From the NCBI GenBank assembly GCA_028751875.1, contig CM054158.1, forward strand, positions 4,975,449 through 5,039,448: 64,000 nucleotides of DNA, given 5' to 3'. Positions 31,240 to 42,829 of the stretch are shown in pieces. Positions within the stretch are counted from its first letter, which is position 1. Each line of letters begins with the position of its first letter. The translations under genes and the position numbers were made by a program. Origin of the DNA: Rapana venosa. Lineage: Eukaryota; Mollusca; Gastropoda; Neogastropoda; Muricidae. The notes under the pieces were generated by a model. The model saw only the letters and a list, made by a program, of their open reading frames with translations. It was not told the DNA's origin and did no database searches.

Positions 31240-32600
31240 AAATCAAATTCCATAGACAAAAATATAATTTCAATCAAATGTTTTGAATAGATGTCTGGTG
31301 TAACTTTTCTTAAATGATGTCAGACTATTTTTTGCTTGAGATTATCAGGGATCTCATTCCTACTTTACCACCTGAGTATACCAAAGATGACATGAAAAGG
31401 TCAATTATTGGTGGGGAAGAAATAAAACACGTTTACCTCGAGAAGTCTTGACCCAAAATTTTTCATTGAGGTAGGTAGGTGCTAGATTTGTTCATAATTT
31501 TGTACATGAAAATACCTGTATGAGAATGGCATTTTAGGTTTAAACGGGAAAATATTTAATTTCTTGTAATCTTCAGTTTGCAAGGAAGGTTTGAGGAGTA
31601 TCACTTTCACAGAACGTCTGTATAAGCTCTCAAGTCGTTTTAAGCAGTTTTTTACTTGCTGAGTCCCAACAAGTTGACGCAAATCAATATCTGGCTGTAT
31701 GTAAGCGTAGAAAATAACTTCTGACTATGTTCATCAAGAAAATGCTTTATTCTGTTTAGCTGGAATACTTTTGAGATAACTTCTTTGATAGTTTTGAAAT
31801 GTGATTTGATCAGGAGAGATTGTTGTCTACATTTAAGCCAAGTAACTTGTGAGAATCTACCTCTTCCAATACCTTATCATAAACTTTTAAACTTCTTGAC
31901 ATTAATTTAATATTTTATCTATTCTGCCTTGTTGTTACTATCATAAACTTAGATTTATCAGGATGAAGAGCCGTGTGATTAAGAACACCAAAGAGAAAAG
32001 TTTATCTATAGCTTTTCTGTAAGACATTGCATTTTAAATACTTCTTTACTACCCTTAGTATGATTTGTCATGTCAGCAAACAGTTCACAAGAAGATGAAA
32101 CATTTAGTGGAAGATCATTTATATAAATGGAAAATAAGAGGGATCCTAGAACTGATCCCTGGGGGACACCATATGTTATAGGCATGAAAGAAGACATTGC
32201 ATCATCATCATCATCAGACCCGTGACCTTGGCGGTCGTGGGGGAGACACGAAAGACGATGCCGTGGTAAACCTCCTCCATCCATCTCGGTCCTCGGCTCT
32301 GCGCAGTAGAGCTATCCTATTTTCAAGAAATGATATATAAGTTGAAGTGAAGTTGGGGATAAACCATATATCACTAGTTTACTTACCAAAAGATCATGGT
32401 CAATTGTGTCAAAAGCCTTTGTGAAATCAACAAATACAGCACCAGATAAGAGATCACTGTTAATGTTTTCATGCCACTGTTCTATGAGATTGGTTAACAG
32501 AGAGAGAAAAAGAGTGGTTTTTTCCGGAATCCACTTTGATTTGGGTGATGTTTTTGAAGGGGCTTAGACAATGAAGACAGGATTGATATGGTCTATAGTT
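31240..32600 (-). mobile_element. Jockey-superfamily LINE, reverse transcriptase remnant
   Basis: On the − strand the frame at 32284-32006 contains PITYGVPQGSVLGSLLFSIY and INDLPLN. It then has CELFAD, the start of the catalytic box, degraded to FADMT from FADDT. Further on (31680-31482) is LESLYRRSVKVILLKPS, a standard C-terminal motif. Frames break several times and a foreign repeat is inserted at 32196-32322, so it is not functional. Confidence 0.85.
32196..32322. repeat. Dispersed repeat inserted in the LINE
   Basis: catcatcatcatcatcag, then acccgtgaccttggcggtcg and catccatctcggtcctcggc interrupt the RT reading frame. The sequence is unrelated to the flanking LINE. Confidence 0.65.
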
Positions 32601-33044
32601 TGACGGGATTTTTTTGGTCACCAGATTGAAGAAGGGGCAAGAGAGAGAGAGAGAGGGGAGAAGAGAGAAAAGAAGAGAGAGAGAGAGGAGAGAGAGAGAA
32701 AAGAGAGAGATTCATTCAGACTCACAGACAAAAACAGAGAGGCAGACAGAGCAGCTGATACCAAAGGACCCTTTGTTGTTGATCCTAAGCCTGGGGCGTT
32801 CCTTCCTGCACTGTTCCTGTGGTCAAACACCAATATCCCGTGATCATGGTTTGGACTTGTTCCTCAGGCCACACACTCTTATATGTTTGCTTTGTTTAAT
32901 TTCTTTCTTTTTTTTGTTTTCCCCCCTTTGCCCTTTTTTTTAAAGTCTTTTCCTATTTTTTTTCTCTTTTTTTTAAAGCATTTTTATTTCTTCTTCTTCT
33001 TCTTTTTTCTTCTTGTAAAATTTACAAAACAAAATAAGAAAAGG
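32601..33044. repeat. (GA)n tract and T-rich sequence
   Basis: GA repeats at 32638-32712. After that the sequence is T-run rich with no recognised gene. Homopolymer inflation becomes obvious from about 32920. Confidence 0.7.
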
Positions 33045-33356
33045 TAAATTTTATCCCATAACCTAAAAAAGGCCCGTAAGGAGCGGGGCCCTGAGGATCC
33101 CTACTTTTTTAGTGGGCAGTATACTGGGGGAGGGCGCCCATCCCCTCTCCCTCGCTGTTTTTCCCTTTTCCTTGACCCAAAAAAAAAAAGGGCCCGGAAA
33201 ACCCATTTACAGCTGGGTGAAAGGGGGGAACTTTTCTGAAAAAGGGGCGCACAAACATCACCCTTTCCAAGGGGGAAACCCGGCGGGAAAGCTTTTTAAA
33301 ACCTTGGCGGGGGGAAAAGTGAGTGCCCCTACCCCTGGGGCTACCCCTTTTCCCCT
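33045..33356 (-). repeat. SINE type 1, heavily degraded by homopolymer errors
   Basis: taaattttatcccataacc, cccatcccctctccctcgct, catttacagctgggtgaa and a final cctctggggctac-like remnant of the head. The order matches clean copies, but most short runs are lengthened. Confidence 0.75.
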
Positions 33357-34209
33357 GAAACACAGAATAAGTCGATAGTTATGTTTTTCCCTTTTATTTT
33401 CAAAAAAAAAAAGGGGGCCCGTGAATAAAAAAAACTGATGCAGGATGAAACAAATGCTGTGTTGTGTGGGTGGGTGTGTGTATGTGTGGTGGTGTTGTGT
33501 GTGGGGATGGGGGGGGGGGGGGGGGGGGCTTTTCAGTAAAAAAACCATCCCCCATTTTTCGGGAAATTCTGTCCCTTTAAACTCCCTTTTTAAAACCCCT
33601 CTCTTTTTTTCTACCTTGTCCTTCTGCCCACCCCCTTTCTTGACAAATTTTCTTTTTCCCCTTGGTCCAGTCTCCTGTCTCTTTTTTACCAAATGTATTA
33701 AAAAAAATAACATTTTCCTCCCCACCCCAAAGTCTGTTTCACGGGGCCCTGACTTGTCGGGTGCTTAACGGCACGCAACACATTTTTCGCTCATATGACG
33801 ACAACAATAGTTGTTTGCAGGGGCACCCCACTGAAGAATGTGTGTGTGTGTGTTTGTGTGTGTTTGTGTGGTGTGTGCTGTGTGTGTGTGTGTGTGTGTG
33901 TGTGTCGGGGTTGGTGTGTGGGTGGTGTGTTGTGTGTGTGAAATGTATGTGTGTGTGTGTGTGTGTGTTTGTGTGTTTTTCATTCGTTCGTTCGTTCGTT
34001 CTTTTGTTTGTCCTTAAATAAAACCGTCTTTTTCACTAAAAAGTGATATCAAATTGTGTGTGTTTTGTTGTGTGTGTTTTGTTTTGTGTGGGTGTGTTGT
34101 GTGTGTGTGTTTTGGGCCGAGCGTGTGTTTTCTCATCTCCTTCATCACCACCAAGTGTGTGTGTGTGTGTGGGGTGTGGGTGTGTGTGTGTGTGTTTTGG
34201 GGTTTTTCT
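33357..34209. repeat. Poly-G, (GT)n and unclassified sequence
   Basis: GT at 33465-33500, a G run at 33508-33528, GT at 33838-33975 and 34055-34200. The 33530-33770 stretch is unclassified, homopolymer-inflated sequence. Confidence 0.8.
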
Positions 34210-37200
34210 TCGTTTAACGTCTATTCATTTTTCGTATTTTAGAGGGGAAAAATTTAATATAAACAAGAGAATGCAAACAATAACAAAAAGTGTAAATTTA
34301 ACAGTACTTAAAAACAACTTTAACATACTAAAAAATTTAAATTTAAACCCGGATTTCTTATCAACCCAAAACACAATTTTCCAACAGTAACAAAGGTTCA
34401 AAACAAAATCTGATCCAGTGAAAAAACCGGGTATAGCAGGTAAAAATGCTTTTAAATGCCCCACAATCAAAAATAACTGACTTTTTTAATCTTTTTCCCC
34501 AAAAATACAGTTTACATTTTTCACGTACTTTGTCCTGAAAGCATTTAGTTTAAACTGTAAAAGGGATAACATTTTTTCTACTTTAAAACCCCAACCACAA
34601 CTTTGTTAGAAATGAAAGCTTTTTCAAAAAACTATCACATTGTTTTGTACAGCCTTTATAAAGACAATAGCCAGAATCATATTTTTTTTCCTTCTGAAGT
34701 CCCTTCCAGCAAGCGTTTTGTACCCAAGCTGTATCCCCCCTGCAGAGAAAAGGGCCCAAACTTTTTATTTCACAAGAACTTTTTTTTATTTCCGGGGGCC
34801 ATTTTTTGGAAAAGACTGTAAACCCTTTTCTTTAAAAAAAGATACAGGGGTTGAGGAACCCAACGAAAGAAACCAAAATTTACCCCTTAAAATAAAAAAA
34901 GGAAACCAAAAATGCCTGTTTTTCCAATGATTAGGTCTTTTTCTTTTTTTAAAAGTAAATTTCCCCCAAAGCAGTAAAACCGATTTAAAAATCAACACAC
35001 AAAAGTATTTGAATATGTTTTTGGGGAAGTCAAGTACAAAGTTAATGCCAACACTATACAGTTAGCTAAACTTTTAAAAAATAGATTATTTTTTCCCAGG
35101 AAGACAGCTCGTTCTACTTTTAATGAAATAATGAAAGCCCACCACCTCATTATTTTTTAAAACAACCCTCAGTATAGATTTTGAGTTTATCAGGATAAGT
35201 AGTTTAATATGTTCTTTTACTAGCGATGTGGGAAATGTTAACATTTCACTTTTTTTACAGAAGAATAATTAAAGTCAAAATGAACTTTAAAAATTTCCAA
35301 GGTGGGAAAGGGAGCTGCGGGTAACTGTTTTGCTAATTTATTTGGTTTAAAGTTCTGAATGTTTAAAAAGGGGGAAAGTGTAATATTAATTGAATAACGG
35401 CTGATATTCTTGCTTTTTTCGGAAAGTGAATTTTCAATTTTAAATCTGGACTTTCATTTTAAAACTTTGCTGTCTTTTTGTTGAACTTTTTAAAGACATT
35501 TTTTGCCACAGAAAAGCTGTCGAAATTCTTTTAAAGGAAGAACTCCTACTTCCTTATTGTACCAATAAAAGGGGCATGACTGTAAAACCAAAAAGCAAGT
35601 CGAAATCCCTTTAACAATCAAAAATCCGGATTTCTGAACCAAAAAATTTTGGGAGCACTGAAAAATACTTCTTGTCCAAAAGACAGCCCTTGACGCACAA
35701 GGGACAAGGAAAATTGTTTTAATACATAATATCTTTCCCCTTTGGTTTTTTTAACTAGTAACTTTTAAGAATTTAAGAACTTTTTTTTTATTTTTAAATT
35801 TGCCAAAAATTTTCAATATGCTGATTCCACTTTTAACTTAAAAGGGAAAGGAATCTCCTAAAAATTCCCTGCTTGTTTGTTTTCTAGAGCTTCTCCTTTT
35901 AAATTCAAAAATTTGGGTAAAAACTTGTGGGCCAAAAACCGTTATTAAAAAGGCCCAAAGGTTGGTTTTTTCAGGGGAAAGTGAAAAAAAAAAAACCTTT
36001 TCCTCAAAAAGAAACCCAATTTAATTTTTTAAAGGGTTCTTTTTAAATATATTTTTTGTTTAAAAATTTTAACTGTTTTTTGGGGTGTTTTCTTTTAAAT
36101 TCGTAACATCCTCCACATACATATATCGTCAGCATTTTGTACAATAATAACTTTCCCTTTGAAAAAAAATCTAGGAAGGTCATTTTAGAAAAAATGTTAA
36201 TAAAAAAGGGTGATATTAACTAAACCCTTGCGGGAAAAACCCATGTCTGGTGACCTGAGGAAAATAAAAATTTCCCAACTTTAGCTTAAAATGATTTTTT
36301 CTGACAGAAACCCTTTTAATATAAAAAAAAATTTATTCCCCAAAAGGGCCCCAATAAAATTTCATTTTAAAAAACCCAATCTCTCTTCCCAAAACATGAT
36401 CATATTTTTTAAATTTACTAAAAAAAATGTGGAAAGGTACATTTTTCCCTTCGAGCAAACTGGAAATTTTAACTTGGGGTGGTTTAATTTTAACCCAAAA
36501 TGATCAACTGTAGACTACCCTTACAAAAACCCTCCTTTATTTACGGGTAAAAAATTTTTTTTTTTATCACAAAAATAGGGTCAGTCTTTTTAAAAATTTT
36601 TTTTTTCCCCCTTTTTTTCCCTTCCCTGTAATTGAAGTTAATGCTATTGGCAAAGTTATTCTTATCGCTTAGGGCCCCTTTCCCTTTGCTTTGTTTCCGG
36701 GGTATCAAAAGGGAATTTTTCCACAATCGAGGAATGATTTCCATGAATCCAGCAGTTTTTGAAAGAGATTTTAAAAAATAAAAAAGAAACCAAATTTAAA
36801 TTAGGGAGATTCCCTTAGTATTTCTTTAGATATTGAATCCTACCAAACTGTTTTTTTTTAGTAGGAAGAGAAAAATTTAACATCCTTACAACTTCAACGT
36901 AAATTGGGGGCATTCACAATTTTTTAAATTATCGCATTTTTGGATCAAAAATATTCTTTTTCTGTACCTAAATTTCTCAAAACGTTTTAGTTTCACCCTG
37001 AAAGGTTTTGAGTGCCCCTAAAAAACAAAAAACATTTTTTACAAAAAATTTCGCTTTTTCTAAATCAGAAAAAACCCTTTTTTTTCCCTGAAAATTTTGA
37101 TCGGACAATTCTGTAAAAAAACCCCCAAATTTTTCTATCATTAAATTTTTTTTCCCCACCCCTTTTTTTTAGATCTGATAGTTGAAAACGTTTTTTTTAA

Positions 37201-38110
37201 ACAGAAATTTCCTCCAAAACGGCGCTTAGCTTGTGCTATAATACCCCTTGCATGCAAATTTTTGCCCCTTTTCATCAAGAGATTTTTTTTTTTTGCGCTC
37301 TTTTATATAGTTTTTTATATTTTTTTTTTTTTTCTAAATTAACAGCTTTCGACAAAAATCATTCCACCAAAAGTTACCTAAAAGTTTGTTGGTTTTTAAA
37401 GATAAAATTTTTTGGTTTTGAACCATCAAAAGCTTTTTAAAACTGTATCTGTAAAATTTTTGTAAAAAAAGTCCCAAAATCGTTTTTAATTTTGTTCTGA
37501 AATTTACTGCTTTTTAAAAAAGTATTAAATTTTTTTCCCAAAATTCGCAAGTTTAAAAATTTAAAATTTTTGGGGATAGCGTTTTTAAATAAATTACTAT
37601 TTTCCACAAGAGGGGTCTTTAAAGGGTAATTAAAATTTGGGTAAGTAATCACCCCAAAAGTTTTGGTGTGAGTTTCCCCATTCAAAAATTTTGGAGGAAA
37701 AGCACGGGAAAAAATGAAAGAAAAGTAAAATTGCACTTGCCCTATGACTAGCAAAAATCTGGATTCTGGTTACATTACCATCATTTAAAAAAATTTAAAG
37801 GGCAAGAACCCTACTATATTTTCAACAAATCTCTTATTTGTTTTTTATGTGCTGCCCTTATCCCAAAAAGGAAGTGAGCATTAAAGTCGCCAACGACTAC
37901 CCCACTTTTTAATTTGAATCTTGAAAGTTGCAAAACCATTCAGTTTTTTCCCTCTTTTGGACCTTTAGGGAGATATACAAAAACCCAAATTTGATGATAT
38001 GTTTATTGACTTTTACATTTGCTGCACGGGAATAAGATTCAATACAAAGAGGGGCCCGGGTTGTTTTTACTTTTAACTATACTAAACTTTTCTAGGCTAA
38101 AGCAACGCTC
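34210..38110 (-). mobile_element. LINE remnant with endonuclease and RT traces, low-quality sequence
   Basis: On the − strand near 37905-37870 the frame reads VVVGDFNAHF, the APE-type endonuclease motif, and shortly after NKRFVENIV. Further along (36710-36590) is IPRKQSKGKGALSDKNNF followed by a degraded version of the 'RPI.LT...GK' RT motif. Frames are broken every few codons by stretched A, T, C and G runs. Its order and strand suit a second member of the LINE group seen at 31240-32600. Confidence 0.6.
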
Positions 38111-39211
38111 TGCTGGTTTAATCGCCTTTCTATAAAAAGGATCCCGGGCCCGGGACCCAGACCCCAGAAGCCTGGGGGGGCTATTTACTTCTCAACCCTT
38201 TTCCATGACACCAAAAACAGCCGCCCAGAAGAAGGACACAACCCCAACCCCCACAACGACGAGCCCACGCAAAAGGACTCCGAGCTCCAGCCTGCCTCCA
38301 CCTCGGGAAACCAAAAAACCTTGGATAGGAAAAAAAAACCGGGACATCTCCAAACACATTTAGTGAAATAAAAGATCTAAAAATACTTTTTGCCTCACGG
38401 GTTTTAGAAAATAAGCTCGCGGAAAAACGTAAAAACCCAGCAAAAAATAAACATATTGCTGCAACACCCTGTCAAAGACAGGGTTAAATGTTAACAAGGA
38501 GCCCCCAACAGACATTTACTGTCAAACCTACCTAGGGCTAAAGGTTTGTGGACAGCGCCCCATTCCGGAAAAAAGAAACCACCAAAAAGACAGGTAGGGC
38601 TGGTCCCAGCAAAGAAAAAACCCAAAAAGACAAGTAAAAGGGCCCAGTCATTTAAAAAAAAGCAGAAAAAGGCAGAAAATTTACGTCAAGATTGTGACTG
38701 ACGTCAAACCACCCATCCCCTAGAACTAAAGGAAAAACCCCCATTTCCAAAAACAAAAAAAGAACAACAAGACATACCTCAATTGGTGTTTCTTCACGAC
38801 TCTGCCCATAAAGGGGGGCCCTTTTGGCTAAACAGATTTTGGTTTTTCCTAGGGGATTTAAAAAAAAATGTCCGGGTAAACCCCTCAAAATAAAGACTTA
38901 CAACCAACCCTGGACACAAAATTTTCCAACTCCCCCCAAACCGTGGTTTCAATTTTCGCCCCCGGGGTATTAATGACATCAAAAAAACCCTCTGACCCAA
39001 GAAGTAGTACAAGAAATACATCGATTTGTAAAAAATAGTTTATTTACTGACCCCCCCTAGAACAAAGATCGTTCCCCAAAAGATTCCCCCTTTTTCGAGA
39101 CCCAAAAACTTAAGGGCAGAAGGGAATTTTTTAATGAAAAGACAGTGCTGAACTTCATGTTTTCTGCTAATGTTTCTTTAGCCCCCCACTCCAACTTCCC
39201 ACTAACACCAG
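38111..39211. other. No recognised gene
   Basis: GC-moderate, homopolymer-inflated sequence. A stretch at 38220-38340 resembles proline-rich coding sequence but has no consistent frame. Confidence 0.4.
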
Positions 39212-39413
39212 GATTTTTAAAGGGAAATGGACACCCCCATCACGGAGAGGATCCAGTGTGCGGCAGTCAACGGGGGCAGACACTTCCGTCCTTTTCTGCA
39301 GACCCCCGAGGAAGACCCGGGGACAGCCAACTGTTCAATCACACAGCCAAAATTTCCAACATTCTCCAAGTCTTGCCTCCGTTTGGGGGACAGGGGCCCC
39401 CCCGGTGGAAAAT
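39212..39413 (+). CDS. Candidate exon of unknown gene
   Basis: A strong acceptor (cccccactccaacttcccac, then taacaccag) and a usable donor (GGAAAAT|gtatgg) bracket about 200 nt. One frame reads MDTPITERIQCAAVNGG, then GRHFRPFLQTPEEDPG and TANCSITQPKFPTFSKSC without a stop. The first bases need a one-base correction (ttttt). The reading is protein-like, but I do not recognise the family. It could belong to the kinesin gene's tail or to another gene. Confidence 0.4.
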
Positions 39414-39869
39414 GTATGGGTATTTTTAGAAATGGTTTTTGAACCCTTTTTTAACGGATTGAAAAATCTGTTTTGGGGATTTTAAAAAAACATTTCCCTG
39501 TAAATCTGGATCAAATTTTGGCTTTCCCCTTTCTGATCGCTCTTTTATTGCATAGATCAGTCAAATTTGTAATATTTGTAGCTCCCTATCTTGAATTGTT
39601 TTCCCTTTTTTGTTTTTTCAATTTAAATTTTTTTTTCTTACTTAATTTTTTCCATATTCTAAATTTCATTTTCAAAATGGGACAACAATGCCCTAAAAAT
39701 ATTGCAGTGGAAAATGCAGATCGGTAATGACTAAAATTTCACTATCTTTAATTTACCCCCTTTCCCCATTTAGGTTTCCAAAAAATTAGTTTTACCCGTC
39801 ATTGAATGTCATCGAAGCAATTTGCCCAGCCCGGGAAACTTTTAAACCCCCCAATTCATGAAAACGTTT
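39414..39869. other. No recognised gene
   Basis: T-rich sequence after the candidate exon; nothing recognised. Confidence 0.5.
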
Positions 39870-40135
39870 TGAGTGTGTGTGTGTGTTTGTGTGTGTGTTT
39901 TGTGTGTGTGTGTGTGTGTGGGTGTGTTGCATAAATTTGAAATATCTTATGCTAATTGAGGGAAATTGCATGTTGTAAAAGATTTGAGTGCAACGCTTTT
40001 ATTTTTTTTTTTTTACAAGATTTTCCTATAAAAATTCCATATATCTTTTTTATTTTCATTATTATCATTATTATTTTTATTTTTATTATTATTTTTATCA
40101 TTTTTTAAATTTTATTATTTTTAATTTTTCCCTTT
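39870..40135 (+). repeat. (GT)n plus degraded LINE/SINE 3' tail
   Basis: GT repeats at 39873-39930, then gagtgcaacgcttttatttt and tacaagattttcctataaaa attcc, followed by ATT repeats. This is a stretched version of the gcgctttgatttg/tataaattcc tail. Confidence 0.65.
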
Positions 40136-40429
40136 TAAAATTTTTAAAGGCCATATATTGATCATTTTTTGATTTTCCTTTTTATTAAAAAAAATTAAAC
40201 ATTCAGATGAAAACCCCCTTTAATAAATAAACCCGAAAGTCTCACCTAAAATGAAAAATGGGTTCCCAAAGAAGAACTTTTTTTTTTAAAAACGTACCTT
40301 TGTCCCAAATTTAAAAGGAACAGATGAAAAAAATTAACGAAATCGCAAAACTCACGGGAAATGGGTGCAAAAAACACATTTAGTGCTGCTTATTCCTTTA
40401 AACCTCGAAAAAACAGAAAACCCTCAATA
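40136..40429. other. No recognised gene
   Basis: A/T-rich, homopolymer-inflated; nothing recognised. Confidence 0.5.
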
Positions 40430-40680
40430 ATGGCTAGACGTAACACACTTGTCCACAGCGAGAATGAGGGGGTTTGAACCCCGTTTGAGCCCAAACTTTC
40501 CCCCCCCTTAGTGGTCCCGGGTTTTTGTCTTTCGGATGAAAAGGATGAAAGAAAATCGAAAACGGTTTTATAACCCCTTTTGCACCCGTAAAAAATCCAA
40601 CCCGGGGATAATTTGATTGTCCCCCCCAAAAGTTTGGTTGGAAAAAGCTTTTGGTCATAAAGAAACAGTTAATTTCTCTT
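40430..40680 (+). repeat. SINE type 3-like element, degraded
   Basis: gtttgaaccccgtttgagcc, tggtcccgggtttttgtctt and tcggatgaaaaggatgaaa run parallel to ggttcgtaccccgtttggac ... ctttcggatgagacgataaa of the copy at 57266. Confidence 0.6.
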
Positions 40681-41949
40681 GCAAATAGAGAAAAAGAAGG
40701 AAAAGGATGGTTTTCGCCCGCTTTTTTGGGGACGTGGGGGCTCCAGGGGGGGGAAAGAGAAAACCCTGAATTTCAAAGGGACAATCCCTCGTGACTGGGA
40801 AAGGGGGTTAAAATAAGTGCTTCTTTTGGGCGCTCAGACAGAAACTATTTTTGCCTTTAAAGATTCCCGTTTAAAAATTTAGTATTCCTTTGCCTGGGGG
40901 TGGGGGCCCATCAATTCGTATTGCACAATGGAAAATCTGACAATCTGATCAGGGAAAAAAACAAACCCCAAAACAAAAAAAAAAACAAAACAAACAAAAA
41001 ATATGTTTCTGTCATAGAAAGCAATTTCTCGCGCTGGGGCCCTTAAAAAAGCCTGGCAAGTCAGGCCCCCCGCCAAACTTTTGCCCTCGACCCTGGGAAG
41101 AAAAGGTTTTTCTTTTTAAATCTTTGTGGGGAAATAAAGCAAGAGAAAAGGGAACAAGAAGGGAGAACATAGACAAGAAGGAGGTGACAGGCAGAAAAAG
41201 GCACCAAAGGGAGAAAAAAAAGAAGGGTAGAAAAGAAGGAATTCCCCCGCACAGAATTTCCAGAAGATTTGGGGTGGGGTTCATACTGACAGCCGTCCCC
41301 CCCCCACCCCACCACCCCGGCATCCCCCCATGGGGGAGTCCCAAAACATTCCAAAAACAAAAATAAAACAAGACAATACTATACCAAAACAATGCGAAAA
41401 CAAAACAATACAATACAATACGATAAAAAACAATATCTGAAAAAATATACAGATTTTTTTGAACACAGGCCAAATCCCCAAAGTCAGGGCAAGGGTCCAG
41501 GGGGCCCCGTGCTAAATCCCGCCCCTTCCTTCCTTTTAAACCCAAAACCAAGTGTGGGCAGTTTCTGCTTAAACACACCAGCTGGGATGGAAAGACAGCA
41601 GCTGAGACAGCCGAAAGTGGGGGGAAAAAAAAAAAGACAGCTGTGTGAAACAAAAGGGGTCCGGGGTCCTGCCTACCAAACTGTCCCTGGGAAAGGAAAA
41701 AGGGAAACAGAAAAGAAACAAACCCCACCCCACACACACACAGACATGACGAATTTACAAAAAAGCATACACACAGGGGCTGGATTAAAAAAGCACATAA
41801 GTTCTTTTCCATTATCCCCCGATATAAAAAAAAATTTTAAAAAAAGAAAAAAAAAAAATAAATTAAATAAAAAAAACACACAAACAAAACAAAATAAAAC
41901 GGGAAATAAAAAAAAGACCCCCAAAAACCCGAAAGAAAGAGACAAGGGA
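40681..41949. other. No recognised gene
   Basis: Homopolymer-inflated sequence. 41475-41740 has balanced composition and some open frame, but no reliable splice borders. CAAAA and AATAC repeats lie at 41390-41440. Confidence 0.4.
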
Positions 41950-42175
41950 AACCCCTTCAAAAACCCCACATACACACACACACAAAACACAAAACACATA
42001 CCAAACACACACACAAAACACACATACACACACACAAAAAAACATACACACAAAAAAAACAAAACCCCACACACACAACAAAACACACACACACAAAACA
42101 CACAAACACACACACACGCACACACACACACACACCAAAACCCCAAACACACACACACAAAAAACACCCAACAAA
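41950..42175. repeat. (CA)n with A-run interruptions
   Basis: Repeated acacacacaaaac blocks; no gene. Confidence 0.9.
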
Positions 42176-42829
42176 CAAAAAAACAATAACAAATAAATAT
42201 TTTAAAAAAAAGGGAATTTCATAAATAATAAACAACCACACCCAAATTGGCCAGGGTGTTCACAAAATTTTCATGACGACAGTTAAAAAATGCAATTTTT
42301 ACAAGCTTAAAATCCCGAGAGAGAGAGGAGAAGAGAGGGAGAGAGAGAGAGAGGGAAAAGGGGAGAGGGGAGGGGGGGGGGGGGGTTGGGGGGGGGGAGG
42401 GGGGGGGAGAAAGAGGGGGAGAAAAGAGAGAGAGAGTGGGGGGAAAATATTATTCAAGAAAAGGGCCCTTTGGGGCCCCCCTTTTGACAAAAGAGAGAAA
42501 AGAGAGAGAGAGAGAGAGAGAGAGTCCTGTCAAGTCAAGTCAAATTCTGTTATTTTGAGGGTAGTGAATAAGCACTCGTGTTCTTTTTTTTTACACCTCC
42601 CCCCCTATCGGAAACTCAAATAGTTTAAAAAACTAATTAAAAAACAAAAAAAAAAATAAAAACAACCCAAAAATTAAAAAAGAACGAAGAGAGAGAAGAA
42701 GAGAGAGAGAGAGAAGAGAAAGAGGGGGAGAGAGGGAGAGAGGAATAAATTATTCGAAAAAGGCAATAATTTATTCTTTAAAAGGCCCGGCCCCATTTTA
42801 AAAGGGGGATACATCATTAATAGGGTCAG
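42176..42829. repeat. (GA)n, poly-G and a degraded SINE-type tail
   Basis: GA at 42316-42360, G runs to 42415, GA at 42495-42525 and 42690-42745. 42530-42600 (caagtcaaattctgttattt) resembles a tail repeat seen again at 60015. Confidence 0.75.
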
